From contig JAUNJY010000035.1 in NCBI GenBank assembly GCA_030535455.1, positions 1 to 41,842 on the forward strand: a DNA stretch of 41,842 nt, given 5' to 3'. The position numbers and the translations under genes were made by a program. Shown piece after piece: positions 24,875-34,595 of this stretch. The DNA comes from a bacterium. Its GTDB lineage: Bacteria; Bacillota; Clostridia; Lachnospirales; Lachnospiraceae. The notes under the pieces were generated by a model. It saw only the letters and a list, made by a program, of their open reading frames with translations. It was not told the origin of the DNA and did no database searches. The number at the start of each line of letters is the position of its first letter. Position 1 is the stretch's first letter.

Positions 24875-26284
24875 ATGAAGGTACAAGATTTAACAAAGGG
24901 ATCTATCCCAAACCATTTGCTTCGCCTGGCTGCTCCGCTTATTCTGGGCAATATCATGCAGCAATTATATAATACGATTGATGCCATTGTCATTGGACGT
25001 TATGTGGGAAAGGAAGCATTTGCTGCAATCGGTCTCTCAGGTTCCGTTATGAATTTATTTTTATTTGCCATAATTGGGGCTTGTACAGGCATCTCAATAC
25101 TATTTGCCCAACAATATGGCTCAAAAGATATGGATAGCTTTCGAAGTGAACACTTTCTTTCCTTGACATTTGGTATGCTGTTTACTACTTTACTAGGTAT
25201 AGTAGGAGCTATTATGATCCCTACTCTCTTGTCAATGATCCAGACACCAGATAGTCTTAGGACATATGCATCTGACTATCTGACAATTATACTGATGGGA
25301 TTGCCTGCGGCATTTCTATACAATTTATATAGCTCCTTGTTACGTGCAGTGGGAAATACAAAAGCTTCGCTTTTTATACTTTTGATTGCCATATTCTCAA
25401 ATGTCGGTCTTGATTTATTGTTTGTTACAAAGTTTCAGTTAGGAATTTCAGGTGCCGCATGGGCTACCATCCTTGCTCAAATTCTTTCTGCTATTATGTG
25501 TATCCTTTATATGTACTTTTTTATGCCACATCTATTATTTACACGAAACTATTGTAACATTAATACGCAATTACTTCGTAAGACGATGCACTTAGCATTT
25601 GTCACAGGCTTACATCAATCCGGACTCTATATAGGAAAGCTCTTTGTACAGGGTTCTGTAAATACTGCTGGTTCTGATATGATTGCTGCATACACTGCTA
25701 CAACACGTATTGAAGGGTTTGCTAACTCCTTTGGAGATAGTGGTGCTGTTGCCACTTCGATTATTGTCGCTCAGAATTATGGCGCTGGAAAGCAGGAGCG
25801 ATCAAGACTATGTTTTCGTGAAAGTATGTTTCTGTTATTTATCTTTGGCAGCCTATGTTCCATCCTTATGTATTTTACTGCTGATTATACGGTTTCTTGG
25901 ATTCTTGGAAGTTACGATGGTCCTGCTTTTGACAGCGCTTGCCAATATATTCGTACGATTTCTATTTTTTATACCTTATGCTTCATGGGAAATGCCTTTG
26001 CCGGTTATTTTGATGGATGTGGCTGGGTCTCCATCCCTTTCATTGGTGCAGCAAGCCACATTACCATGCGTATCATTCTATCCTGGCTCTTTATTCATAA
26101 ATTCGGCCTTAATGCCGTTGCCGTGGCAACAGGAATTGGATGGATCTGGGTTAATCTGTTCTGGACCGTTATTTATAGACGAAAAACCGCTTCTTTAAAA
26201 CAAAGTGTCATCGACACTCGTGACTCCCTTACCCCTCAATCCCATGGAGAAGACACTTTGTCTGCGCCGAACCCGGTTGCGTAA
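24875..26284 (+). CDS. MATE-family multidrug efflux transporter
   Basis: An intact 469-residue exporter with two MatE halves of six helices each. The start motif DLTKGSIPNHLLRLAAPLILGNIMQQLYNTIDAIVIGRYVG is typical of clostridial MATE proteins. I chose ATG 24875-24877 because ACAGGAGGACC lies just upstream; the earlier in-frame ATG at 24842 overlaps the promoter. It exports cationic drugs or metabolites in exchange for sodium or protons. The neighbouring LysR gene is its probable regulator. Confidence 0.9.
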   Translation: MKVQDLTKGSIPNHLLRLAAPLILGNIMQQLYNTIDAIVIGRYVGKEAFAAIGLSGSVMNLFLFAIIGACTGISILFAQQYGSKDMDSFRSEHFLSLTFGMLFTTLLGIVGAIMIPTLLSMIQTPDSLRTYASDYLTIILMGLPAAFLYNLYSSLLRAVGNTKASLFILLIAIFSNVGLDLLFVTKFQLGISGAAWATILAQILSAIMCILYMYFFMPHLLFTRNYCNINTQLLRKTMHLAFVTGLHQSGLYIGKLFVQGSVNTAGSDMIAAYTATTRIEGFANSFGDSGAVATSIIVAQNYGAGKQERSRLCFRESMFLLFIFGSLCSILMYFTADYTVSWILGSYDGPAFDSACQYIRTISIFYTLCFMGNAFAGYFDGCGWVSIPFIGAASHITMRIILSWLFIHKFGLNAVAVATGIGWIWVNLFWTVIYRRKTASLKQSVIDTRDSLTPQSHGEDTLSAPNPVA

Positions 26285-26360
26285 GTGACATTCTCCTTTC
26301 TAGTGAGTGAGCATCTTGGATTTCTGTTTTTTAGAAAGGCTTTTTCCTCTATAGGAAAAA

Positions 26361-26402
26361 AGAAGGATCTGCCGCACTAATATAGTGTGACAGATCCCTT
26401 TT
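26361..26402. terminator. Bidirectional terminator between MATE and pectate lyase genes
   Basis: GGATCTG/CAGATCC (26365-26371, 26391-26397) with inner CACTA/TAGTG, flanked by A-rich and T-rich tracts. It serves two convergent genes. A smaller stem (TTTTTCC/GGAAAAA, about 26340-26360) precedes it. Confidence 0.7.
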
Positions 26403-26430
26403 CTTAAATAATCGCTTTATTACTCGATTG

Positions 26431-29400
26431 TTATCTAACTCTTACACTCTTAACAGAGCTGTAACTACCGTAATATTTCTTACCATTTATAGTCTTATAA
26501 GCTCTTACTCGAACATAAATAGTCTTTTTCTTACTTAATTTTGTTATTGTCTTAGATGTCTTAGTTGTATATCCTGCAACCTTATACTTTCCGTTCTTTG
26601 AAGTCTTATAAGAAATCTGGTAACCGCTTGCGCCAGTCACTTTCTTATAGGTTACTGTAGCAGTTTTTGTTTTTTTAGAGGCTACTTTAAGGCTTCCTAC
26701 TTTTTTAGGAACAATTTTAAATGTTACTTTTTTCGTTCCAGTATAGTTTCCTTTTCCTTTGATGGTAATGGTTGCTTTTCCTGTTTTTACATTATTACGA
26801 TAAGAAACTGTGTAGTCTTTTCCATTTTTTAATTTCGTTTTCTTATACTTAACTGTTACGGATGGCTTAATTGCTTTTCCTGTATAAGTCTTATTGCTGA
26901 TACTAGAAACAGTTGTTTTGGAAATTGCTACTTTGGCAACAGGTTTCACCGTTGGCTTTGGTGTTGCCGTTGGTTTTGTCGTTGGTTTTACGGTTGGTTT
27001 TACTGTTGGAGCCTGAGTAACTGGCGCTTTAGTTGGTGCAGCAGTTACAATTGGAGTTGCTGTTGGCTCTGCTGTTGGTACAGCTGTTACAATTGGAGTT
27101 GTCGTTGGTTTTTCTGTTACGACTGGATGTGTTCCAATTTCTGTTCCTACAATAATTTCTGTTGGATTTGGATTTGCAACAAATCTTGCTCCAGTATCTG
27201 CTGCTGCTTCATTTGATAACGTTAAGAAATCACCAAGGTTAATAGTGCCATCTTGATTAAATGTTGGAACTACAGGAGTAGTACTTACAAACCAAGAGTC
27301 TTTTACAGACACGCCTGCATTGTTTACACCGTTTAAGTAATTGGATGCAACATCGATCTTATCTTGATTTTTTACTTCGATATAATCGGATTTTCCTGGT
27401 TGATAAGAAAGGAAGCCTTCTACTTTGTAGTTTGTGCTTGCAGCATTATTTGTATATAGTGCCATGTTTTCAGCACCATTTGCAAATGAGGTTACGTTAT
27501 AAACTTGTGGATCTGGACCGGAGTTACTTGTAACACCTTTTGCAAGGTTGTTAAAGGAAATTGAGTTCTTAAGGATATGGGCACCTGGCATGCTTTCGCC
27601 ACCTAGCTTAAATCCATTTCCTTCTCCTGGTTCTCCATCTGCAGGTGTTAACTGGCCATTGCTATAAGCAACACAGGAATCGATTGTAACTACACCGATG
27701 GAACCTGAAGTGGATTTTGCATATAAATCCCAGCCATCATCGATATTGTGGTGAGAAATACAGTAACGGAATACGTTTCCATCACCTACTGTGATTTTAG
27801 CAGCAAAGCCATCGGCGTCATTTCTTAATGGATCACAGCTATTATATACTTCTACACTTTGCACTAAGTTGTTGCTTGGCCACATATCGTAGCTTTCTTC
27901 GGAAGAACCATTGATTTGTAATCCGGTATCTTTATTATCATGAATTAATAATTTCTCAGCGATATTATTATTTCCTTGGATATGCATTGGTTTTCCTTTT
28001 TCTGTGTTCTTAATCTCTAAATCGTAAATGTGCCAGTAGTCAGCAGATAAAATAATACCGCCTGTGGTTGAATTTTCAAAATTCAATACGGCTTTTTCAT
28101 TAGGAGCAGACATTAAGGTAATGCGTTTATCTTCAGTACCGTTGATACCTCTAGGAATTTCAATGCCTTTTGATAAGTTGTATTCTTCTCCGCCTAAAAG
28201 AAGGATTTCTTGTCCTGGCTGTACATAGGATACTGCCGTATATATGTCTAATGGACTTGCTTTTGTTCCTTCTCCGTTTGCAGTACCGTTTGGAGAAACA
28301 TAGATTGCATTTTCTTCGGTACCATATGCTTTTACCGTTACATTCACATTATAAGTGATTGGATCATATGAAGATAAATCGGTATAGTCTGGTAAGTCTT
28401 GTGTCTCTTTTACTGATGGCGTAAAGGTTACCTTTAAGTTATTTGTTCCCGTTTTTAATGTTAAAGGAATTTCTTTTCTTTGTTTTGCCAGTACAGGAAT
28501 ATCGTTGGCAAGAATATTTCCTGCTTCATCAGCAATATCAATAAGGCCTGTTACATTGGAAATAAACACTGGATTATATGCCGTACTTGATGTTGTCTTT
28601 GTTGTATCTGACTTGATGGTAGGTTCAATATACGTGATTGGTCTGGCTGGTAAAACGTAGGTATCCTCTTCCGGTTTAACCGTGGTGAAGGAAATATTGC
28701 TTACGGTTGCTGTAATCTTACGTCCTACTACAAATCCAACATATAGCTTGTCTGAATCTTGCGCTAATAATGTTTCATCGTAGCTGATGATCTCATCATA
28801 TTCTTTCCCATTTTCATCTTTAAACTTAGCAACATAACCACCATTACATCTTTTTAAGGTAAAAGTATATTCTTCCCCATCAAAGAAACGTGGCTGATTT
28901 GGATTGCTTGTATCCTTTACTTTGTCAATGTTGAAGTCTGGATCAAAGTTTTTAGTGGCATCCATTACACGTTTTCCTGCCTGAGAATCGGTTGGAGCTT
29001 CTGTGTAGCCTGTAATTGTGCGAAGTCCTGGAATTCCATATAAATATTGTTTATTTACAGCATCTACGGTAAAACGAGTTACCATGGAACCTACGGAGTT
29101 CATATATCTTGCATCATTTACAGTATCTAAGGTATCTACTGCCATAATACCAAAGCCGGACTGATTATCTTTGCTGCTTGAACTATCTACTGTGAAGGTT
29201 GCAGTTAACTCAAAGTTTTCTGCTTTTGGATCGATTTCTGTATAATAGTAGCTGAATTGATCTTCACTTTCCGCAATCTTACCAGATGTATTATTCATTG
29301 TGATTGTTCCATCGGCATTTACTTTGATTTCACTTCCTTTGGAGCCGGAGCCTACAAGACCGGATAACCATCTTTCAGCTTCTGCTTGCACTACTTTTTT

Positions 29401-30993
29401 AGTCGTTGCAGTTTTTGTATCGGTACCTCTTACTGCGATAACTGTAACTTCATATTCTTTTAGTGCCTGTAATCCAGAAGTAATTACGTATTCTGTTTCT
29501 GTTAACCCTGTTGCAACTTCTACTATGTTGTCTGTACCTACTTCTTTATAAGATACATTATATGTATCTGCTTCGGAAACTGCTTCCCAAGCTAATTGTA
29601 ATGTCGTGTTTTTACCAGTTAATGATTTTGTAATATTAAATGAGTCTAATGGTCTTACATAATCTTTCACTTCAAGTTCTGAAGAGGTCTTTACTTCTTC
29701 TTCTCCTGCACGATATGCTTTAAGTACTACTTTAAAGTTTCCACTCTTGGTTGGCTTTAATACTAATGTACCATCTGTGCCTTCTGTTCTGTGTGTTGCT
29801 TTTACATTTACCTTGCCTTCTGTATCGATAAGTTCTGCTTCCACACGATCCGCTCCGGCATCGGAAATATCCATTTTCCAGTCTACAAGTATTTCACTTG
29901 CATTTAACGTATTGGCTTTGGCTGATACTAATTCAGGTGATTGAACAGCTGCCCATGAAGGTCTTTCCGGTGCTGCTTCGCCTTCTTTCATTTCTGCAAC
30001 GTCTACGTAAAATACGTTCACACCACCAGATGGAGATGCTAGATAATAGTCACCTGCTTCTGTAATCTGAAGAGTTGTAGCCTCAATTAATGTTGTAGTA
30101 TTTACGGCTACTGGGAATGTATTTAATGCATCTTTGCTTCCTGCTTTGTATAATGCAAAGTTACGTTCTGCACCACCGCTTAATGCATAAACTGTTACGG
30201 TTGCTTCGCCTTCTGTACTAAAATGAAGTGAACGGACTGCTTCTTCCCCTGTTCCATTTAACTTAAGCGCATTTACAAAGCTCATATTATTGGGACCATC
30301 TTTAGCCATTGCAGCTACGTCTACTGCTTTTGTTGCATCCGCTTTGATCGTATATCCATCTACTGAAGTATCTTCATTTAGTGTTTTCACATCTAATTTG
30401 GATGGATTGAAAATACTGTGCATTAATACTTTTTGTGCATCCTGTTCCACTGCCATGTAGTAGATGTTAACAGAACTGTCTGGTGATGCTACGTAATAAC
30501 TGCCGGCAGCCTCTACTCTGACTGTTCGTTTGGTGATTGGATTTTCTTTTCCTAATGCATCTACGCTTCCAACCTCTTGCCCTGTCTTTGCATCGTATAC
30601 AGTTAATTTACGATCTGCAGTTGAACTGCCGCTTAAGCAGTAGATTGTCACAGTGGCAGGACCTGTTGTGTCAAAACAAACAGAACGACTGTCAATACTG
30701 CCTGTACCGCCTAATTTAATTCTTTGGGTGAATGCCAGATTGTCTTCCCCTGATTTTACATTGCCATCAACTACAATGCCTTTGGTTAACGTAAATTTGC
30801 CAAAAGTGGCCTCCTCCGTTAATTCAGGGCTTAACTCTAATTCACTTGCATTTAATACGTTGATGTTACTTAATGCATATGTACTGGTTAGTAATGGGGA
30901 TGCGTACACTAGCCCCATCTGAGGTGTGCCAGTAACCATTACAGTAACAGCTGCTACGGAAGCAACAACTCTTTTGAATTGATATCTTCTCAT
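26431..30993 (-). CDS. Secreted multi-domain pectate lyase (PL9 type)
   Basis: The 1520-residue exoenzyme starts at ATG 30991-30993 (AAGGAGGAG upstream) with a signal peptide ending near VYA. Two similar modules follow (about residues 50-190 and 190-335, each ending in SYYVASP/DYYLASP), then Ig-like and fibronectin-III-like domains and a laminin-G-like sandwich. A parallel beta-helix (about 920-1290) carries ADYWHIYDLEI, NDADGF, NIDDGWDLY (D1085-D1086) and GNGFKLGG with K1129. In PL9 lyases these aspartates bind calcium and the lysine is the base. A Thr/Pro-rich linker leads to two Lys-rich C-terminal modules, YTGKAIKPSVTV and a fibronectin-like domain, which probably hold the enzyme at the cell surface. 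It cleaves pectate by beta-elimination. Confidence 0.87.
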   Translation of the reverse strand: MRRYQFKRVVASVAAVTVMVTGTPQMGLVYASPLLTSTYALSNINVLNASELELSPELTEEATFGKFTLTKGIVVDGNVKSGEDNLAFTQRIKLGGTGSIDSRSVCFDTTGPATVTIYCLSGSSTADRKLTVYDAKTGQEVGSVDALGKENPITKRTVRVEAAGSYYVASPDSSVNIYYMAVEQDAQKVLMHSIFNPSKLDVKTLNEDTSVDGYTIKADATKAVDVAAMAKDGPNNMSFVNALKLNGTGEEAVRSLHFSTEGEATVTVYALSGGAERNFALYKAGSKDALNTFPVAVNTTTLIEATTLQITEAGDYYLASPSGGVNVFYVDVAEMKEGEAAPERPSWAAVQSPELVSAKANTLNASEILVDWKMDISDAGADRVEAELIDTEGKVNVKATHRTEGTDGTLVLKPTKSGNFKVVLKAYRAGEEEVKTSSELEVKDYVRPLDSFNITKSLTGKNTTLQLAWEAVSEADTYNVSYKEVGTDNIVEVATGLTETEYVITSGLQALKEYEVTVIAVRGTDTKTATTKKVVQAEAERWLSGLVGSGSKGSEIKVNADGTITMNNTSGKIAESEDQFSYYYTEIDPKAENFELTATFTVDSSSSKDNQSGFGIMAVDTLDTVNDARYMNSVGSMVTRFTVDAVNKQYLYGIPGLRTITGYTEAPTDSQAGKRVMDATKNFDPDFNIDKVKDTSNPNQPRFFDGEEYTFTLKRCNGGYVAKFKDENGKEYDEIISYDETLLAQDSDKLYVGFVVGRKITATVSNISFTTVKPEEDTYVLPARPITYIEPTIKSDTTKTTSSTAYNPVFISNVTGLIDIADEAGNILANDIPVLAKQRKEIPLTLKTGTNNLKVTFTPSVKETQDLPDYTDLSSYDPITYNVNVTVKAYGTEENAIYVSPNGTANGEGTKASPLDIYTAVSYVQPGQEILLLGGEEYNLSKGIEIPRGINGTEDKRITLMSAPNEKAVLNFENSTTGGIILSADYWHIYDLEIKNTEKGKPMHIQGNNNIAEKLLIHDNKDTGLQINGSSEESYDMWPSNNLVQSVEVYNSCDPLRNDADGFAAKITVGDGNVFRYCISHHNIDDGWDLYAKSTSGSIGVVTIDSCVAYSNGQLTPADGEPGEGNGFKLGGESMPGAHILKNSISFNNLAKGVTSNSGPDPQVYNVTSFANGAENMALYTNNAASTNYKVEGFLSYQPGKSDYIEVKNQDKIDVASNYLNGVNNAGVSVKDSWFVSTTPVVPTFNQDGTINLGDFLTLSNEAAADTGARFVANPNPTEIIVGTEIGTHPVVTEKPTTTPIVTAVPTAEPTATPIVTAAPTKAPVTQAPTVKPTVKPTTKPTATPKPTVKPVAKVAISKTTVSSISNKTYTGKAIKPSVTVKYKKTKLKNGKDYTVSYRNNVKTGKATITIKGKGNYTGTKKVTFKIVPKKVGSLKVASKKTKTATVTYKKVTGASGYQISYKTSKNGKYKVAGYTTKTSKTITKLSKKKTIYVRVRAYKTINGKKYYGSYSSVKSVRVR

Positions 30994-31072
30994 AAATAGT
31001 TCTCCTCCTTTATCCTTGGTTGCCGGACCTTTATAAAATCGCTGCAACGCTATAGTATTTATTATCCACATT

Positions 31073-31088
31073 TTGAAAGTACTTTCAA
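31073..31088. promoter_or_regulatory. Perfect 16-bp palindrome upstream of the pectate lyase gene
   Basis: TTGAAAGTACTTTCAA is its own reverse complement and lies 80 bp upstream of the start codon. On the minus strand its TTGAAA could also be a -35, 18 bp from TAATAA. Likely operator for a regulator of pectin use. The remaining 31090-31348 stretch is AT-rich with no gene seen. Confidence 0.5.
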
Positions 31089-31348
31089 GAAGTATTTGTA
31101 TAAAATATATATTTTTTGATGATATCATGGCATGTTTTTGTCACATATACATACAATTGCATTATAATTCTTACAATAAATTCACATTATATCATATATC
31201 CCCTTTAATTGTTTTCTTTTTACATACATATTACACAACGAGAGAAAATATCAAACTGTAATCCCTTACATATTATTCCAGTTTGTATAAAGCATTATTT
31301 CATAATTAAAGTCTGTTTTATATATATGTAGCGTCTAATTGTATAACT

Positions 31349-31376
31349 AAAAAAATGCCCAATTTTCATGGGCACT
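31349..31376 (-). terminator. Terminator of the 35-residue ORF
   Basis: Minus-strand TGCCCA/TGGGCA stem, 7-nt loop, then seven T residues. The small ORF ends inside the stem. Confidence 0.7.
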
Positions 31377-31473
31377 TTTCTATATAAAAGGTTTTATCGT
31401 GAGGGCTTGAATACATTGAACTTCCTAAATTCGTAGATAGTTTTCTCTCTCTAATGCGATCTCTCATTGTCAT
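31366..31473 (-). CDS. Small hypothetical ORF, 35 residues
   Basis: ATG at 31471-31473 follows GGTGGAGG at seven bases, an excellent ribosome site, and the frame ends TGA at 31366-31368 within a terminator stem. The product starts MTMRDRIRERKLSTN and continues LGSSMYSSPHDKTFYIEKCP: basic N-terminus, no membrane segment. I recognise no family. It lies 96 bp downstream of the flavoprotein gene on the same strand and may be its last cistron or a separate short transcript. Confidence 0.45.
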   Translation of the reverse strand: MTMRDRIRERKLSTNLGSSMYSSPHDKTFYIEKCP

Positions 31474-31569
31474 TATACTACCTCCACCTTTACTGTTAGA
31501 TCTTTGACCCACCTGTATTTCTTATAATGTATAAAAAATGCTGGAAGCTTTATGATTTCTCTGAAACGA

Positions 31570-32187
31570 TTACCTAACAAAGTTTGTTTTCGTCATTACT
31601 TCTTTTTCTGGCAGGCCAAATGCTTTCTTGCCTAGATCAATACTTTTAACTAGGAAAGACATGTTTCTAGCCAAGACACGCATTACTTGAAGTCCTTCTA
31701 CATCTTCCGTAGCTTCTCCGGCCTCCTTGCCATGAACACTATTCCAATACTGACTTGAGGCTATTGGCATATTACGTATAGTAAAATACTTGTTAAGCTG
31801 ATCGAAGGTTGCTGACAAGCCGCCTCGTCTGGCAACGACCACACTTGCACCAACTTTCATTGTCAGGTCACTAGTGGTACTGTAAAATAAGCGATCCATA
31901 AATGCGGTTACTGTTGCATTTGCACTTCCAAAATAAACGGGACTGCCAATCACAATACCATCATATTCGTCTAGTTTTGCTGCAGTCTCATTTACAATAT
32001 CACGAAATACACATTGACCTGTCTTCTTACAAGACATGCAGCCCACACAGCCTCTTATATCCTTATTTCCAATATGTAAAACCTCTGTTTCTATTCCTTG
32101 CTCGTCAAAAATCTTAATCATCTCCTCAAAGGCAATTTGTGTATTTCCTTTGAGATGAGGACTACCATTAATCATTAATATTTTCAT
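31570..32187 (-). CDS. NADPH-dependent FMN reductase / iron-sulfur flavoprotein-like
   Basis: The 205-residue flavodoxin-fold protein has the FMN phosphate loop GSPHLKGNTQ and the cysteine set GCVGCMSCKKTGQC (CxxCxxCx5C). This matches the 4Fe-4S motif of iron-sulfur flavoproteins in anaerobes. SPVYFGSANATVTAFMDR is the usual second flavin contact. Such proteins reduce oxygen, peroxide or quinone-like compounds, or carry electrons; the exact substrate is unknown. Start ATG with GGAG and AGG upstream. Confidence 0.85.
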   Translation of the reverse strand: MKILMINGSPHLKGNTQIAFEEMIKIFDEQGIETEVLHIGNKDIRGCVGCMSCKKTGQCVFRDIVNETAAKLDEYDGIVIGSPVYFGSANATVTAFMDRLFYSTTSDLTMKVGASVVVARRGGLSATFDQLNKYFTIRNMPIASSQYWNSVHGKEAGEATEDVEGLQVMRVLARNMSFLVKSIDLGKKAFGLPEKEVMTKTNFVR

Positions 32188-32300
32188 TTGCTACCTTTAC
32201 TCCTTCTTTACATACTATTATCTTTAAAAAATCGTATATTGTTGCTATTATATTACATGGCGATAACATAGGCAAGGCTGTTTGTCGCTTATTAACTAAG

Positions 32301-32366
32301 AAAAAAATCCCTATAGAACACTGTTTCGGCTCGAAACGAAACATTACGTGTCCCATAGGGATTTTA
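32301..32366 (-). terminator. Terminator of pckA
   Basis: Outer stem AATCCCTAT/ATAGGGATT and inner stem TGTTTCG/CGAAACA; seven T residues follow on the minus strand, about 40 bp past the pckA stop. Confidence 0.75.
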
Positions 32367-32407
32367 TTTTGTAAGATTATACTATTATACTATTTTTAAA
32401 GTGAGGA

Positions 32408-34012
32408 TTAAGCTTTAGGGCCAGCAGCAACTAATACTTTACCTGCTTCATGACCTTCATATTTTTTAAAGTTTTTAGCAAAGCGTTCTGCAAGATCTTT
32501 TGCTTTTGTTTCCCATTCAGATGCATCAGCGTATGTATCACGAGGATCAAGGATCATAGGATCTACGCCAGGAAGCTCTGTTGGAACTTCAAAGTCAAAG
32601 AATGGAACTTTCTTAGTAGGTGCGGACTTGATAGAACCATCAAGGATCGCATCGATGATACCACGAGTATCTTTAATGGAGATACGTTTTCCTGTACCAT
32701 TCCAGCCAGTGTTTACTAAGTAAGCTTTTGCACCGTTTGCTTCCATTTTCTTAACTAATTCTTCTGCATATTTTGTAGGAGGCAATTCTAAGAATGCCTG
32801 ACCAAAGCAAGCAGAGAATGTAGGAGTTGGTTCTGTAATACCTCTTTCAGTACCAGCAAGTTTAGCTGTGAAACCAGATAAGAAATAGTATTTTGTTTGT
32901 TCTGGAGTAAGGATGGATACTGGAGGAAGTACACCAAATGCATCTGCTGAAAGGAAGATTACGTTCTTAGCAGCTGGTGCGGAAGAAACTGGACGTACGA
33001 TATTTTGAATGTGATCGATTGGGTAAGATACACGTGTATTTTCAGTTACACTCTTATCAGCGAAATCAATCTTTCCATCTTCTGCAATTGTAACATTTTC
33101 TAATAAAGCATTACGTTTGATTGCATTGTAGATGTCTGGTTCAGAATCTTTATCAAGGTTGATTACTTTTGCATAGCAGCCACCTTCGAAGTTGAATACG
33201 CCGTTATCATCCCAGCCATGTTCGTCATCGCCAATAAGAAGACGTTTAGGGTCTGTAGATAATGTTGTTTTACCTGTTCCTGAAAGACCAAAGAAGATTG
33301 CAGTGTTCTCGCCGTTCATATCTGTGTTAGCTGAACAGTGCATAGAAGCAATTCCCTTTAATGGAAGATAGTAGTTCATCATAGAGAACATACCTTTTTT
33401 CATTTCTCCGCCGTACCATGTATTGATGATTACTTGTTCACGGCTAGTAATATTGAATACTACTGCTGTTTCTGAGTTAAGTCCTAACTCTTTATAATTC
33501 TCAACCTTAGCTTTAGAAGCATTGTAAACAACGAAATCTGGTTCGAAGTTTTCAAGTTCTTCTGCTGATGGCTTAATGAACATGTTTTCAATGAAATGAG
33601 CCTGCCATGCAACTTCCATAATAAAACGAACAGCCATTCTAGTATCTTTGTTAGCACCACAGAATGCATCAACTACGTAGAGCTTTTTGTTAGAAAGTTC
33701 TTCTTGAGCAATTTTCTTTACAGCTTCCCAAGTTTTTTCAGATGCTGGATGGTTATCATTTTTATACTCATCAGAAGTCCACCATACAGTGTCTTTCGAA
33801 TTTTCATCCATAACGATAAATTTATCTTTAGGAGAACGACCTGTATAAATACCTGTCATAACATTGACTGCACCAAGTTCACTTTCCTGTCCTTTTTCAA
33901 ATCCTTCTAGGCCAGGTTTCATCTCTTCTTCATATAAAGCTTCGTATGAAGGATTATGTACAATTTCCTTGGCTCCTGTAATACCATATTGACTTAAATC
34001 TACGTTTGCCAT
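32408..34012 (-). CDS. pckA: Phosphoenolpyruvate carboxykinase (ATP)
   Basis: The 534-residue enzyme interconverts oxaloacetate plus ATP with PEP plus CO2 plus ADP. In fermentative anaerobes it often runs towards oxaloacetate, feeding succinate formation. Visible motifs: the P-loop [11 protein letters not shown], kinase-2 LIGDDEHGW, the substrate and metal region [17 protein letters not shown], and IRTG-like [11 protein letters not shown] near the N-terminus. Length matches the family. A promoter is readable upstream, and the gene has its own terminator, so it is monocistronic. Confidence 0.96.
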   Translation of the reverse strand: MANVDLSQYGITGAKEIVHNPSYEALYEEEMKPGLEGFEKGQESELGAVNVMTGIYTGRSPKDKFIVMDENSKDTVWWTSDEYKNDNHPASEKTWEAVKKIAQEELSNKKLYVVDAFCGANKDTRMAVRFIMEVAWQAHFIENMFIKPSAEELENFEPDFVVYNASKAKVENYKELGLNSETAVVFNITSREQVIINTWYGGEMKKGMFSMMNYYLPLKGIASMHCSANTDMNGENTAIFFGLSGTGKTTLSTDPKRLLIGDDEHGWDDNGVFNFEGGCYAKVINLDKDSEPDIYNAIKRNALLENVTIAEDGKIDFADKSVTENTRVSYPIDHIQNIVRPVSSAPAAKNVIFLSADAFGVLPPVSILTPEQTKYYFLSGFTAKLAGTERGITEPTPTFSACFGQAFLELPPTKYAEELVKKMEANGAKAYLVNTGWNGTGKRISIKDTRGIIDAILDGSIKSAPTKKVPFFDFEVPTELPGVDPMILDPRDTYADASEWETKAKDLAERFAKNFKKYEGHEAGKVLVAAGPKA

Positions 34013-34069
34013 TTACATTAACCTCTCTTTTCTTGTGATTTATTTCTAAATATTTCTTATTACGTGTTC

Positions 34070-34098
34070 AGTTTACCATATATTGGTTTTTATTACAA
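34070..34098 (-). promoter_or_regulatory. Promoter of pckA
   Basis: Minus-strand TTGTAA (34093-34098), 17-bp spacer, TAAACT (34070-34075), 57 bp upstream of the start codon. Confidence 0.5.
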
Positions 34099-34197
34099 GT
34101 ATTTTTCTTTTTCGATTTCCAAATTTATGGAATTTTTATATTTTAATTACTTTTATCTTTAGTATCACTGTATGCATGCAGTATAACTTAACTTATG

Positions 34198-34510
34198 TAA
34201 GCAAGGCTAATTGTATGCCTGTTCCTGATGGTCTCCTTAAAATGAGTCCTTGATTAGGAAGATACGGTGCTGTTACTTGGAATAATTCTCGTTTTGGCAC
34301 ATAGATGATTTCCTGCCGAGAACTGCCCAAACACTCCCATTTCCTTGTATTTTAAGTCATACTTTGGGCAGCTCCATGAGAATTTTTAACATATGCCCAA
34401 TCGGACACAACTTGCCCCTTACCGCTTCTGGAACATACACCTTATCATGCTGAAGCTGATCAGGTTAGTGACATAATCCTTTTCGGTGAGGAGCATCCTA
34501 CGCCTGGCTT
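34198..34510 (-). pseudogene. Degraded transposase fragment, probably IS66 family
   Basis: No long frame is open, but minus-strand pieces in shifting frames resemble the N-terminal third of IS66 TnpC: a KRKARR stretch, then LQHDKVYVPEAVRGKLCP, LKILMEL, and EIIYVPKRELFQVTAPYLP. The last recalls the IIPAxVKVI...TAPxP segment after the zinc ribbon. Order is conserved, but stops and frameshifts separate the pieces. The stretch is also less AT-rich than nearby intergenic DNA. I see no terminal repeats. Identification is tentative. Confidence 0.35.
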
Positions 34511-34522
34511 TTCGTTTCATTA

Positions 34523-34575
34523 ATAAAGCAGGACCCTGTAATGCTCTCCTTTGCATCACAGGGTCCTGCTTTATA
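34523..34575. terminator. Strong bidirectional terminator
   Basis: Sixteen-base-pair stem TAAAGCAGGACCCTGT (34524-34539) with its complement ending near 34573, 18-nt loop. It ends the HD-domain gene on the minus strand. Confidence 0.7.
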
Positions 34576-34595
34576 TAAACACAATCGTTATACAT

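Noticed and set aside
25683-26198. Open frame of 171 codons on the plus strand
   Set aside because: It lies wholly inside the second MATE gene in another frame, and its product has no recognisable domain.
26940-27130. Repetitive GTTGG-rich stretch as a DNA repeat locus
   Set aside because: It encodes the Thr/Pro/Lys linker of the secreted pectate lyase, a normal low-complexity protein linker.
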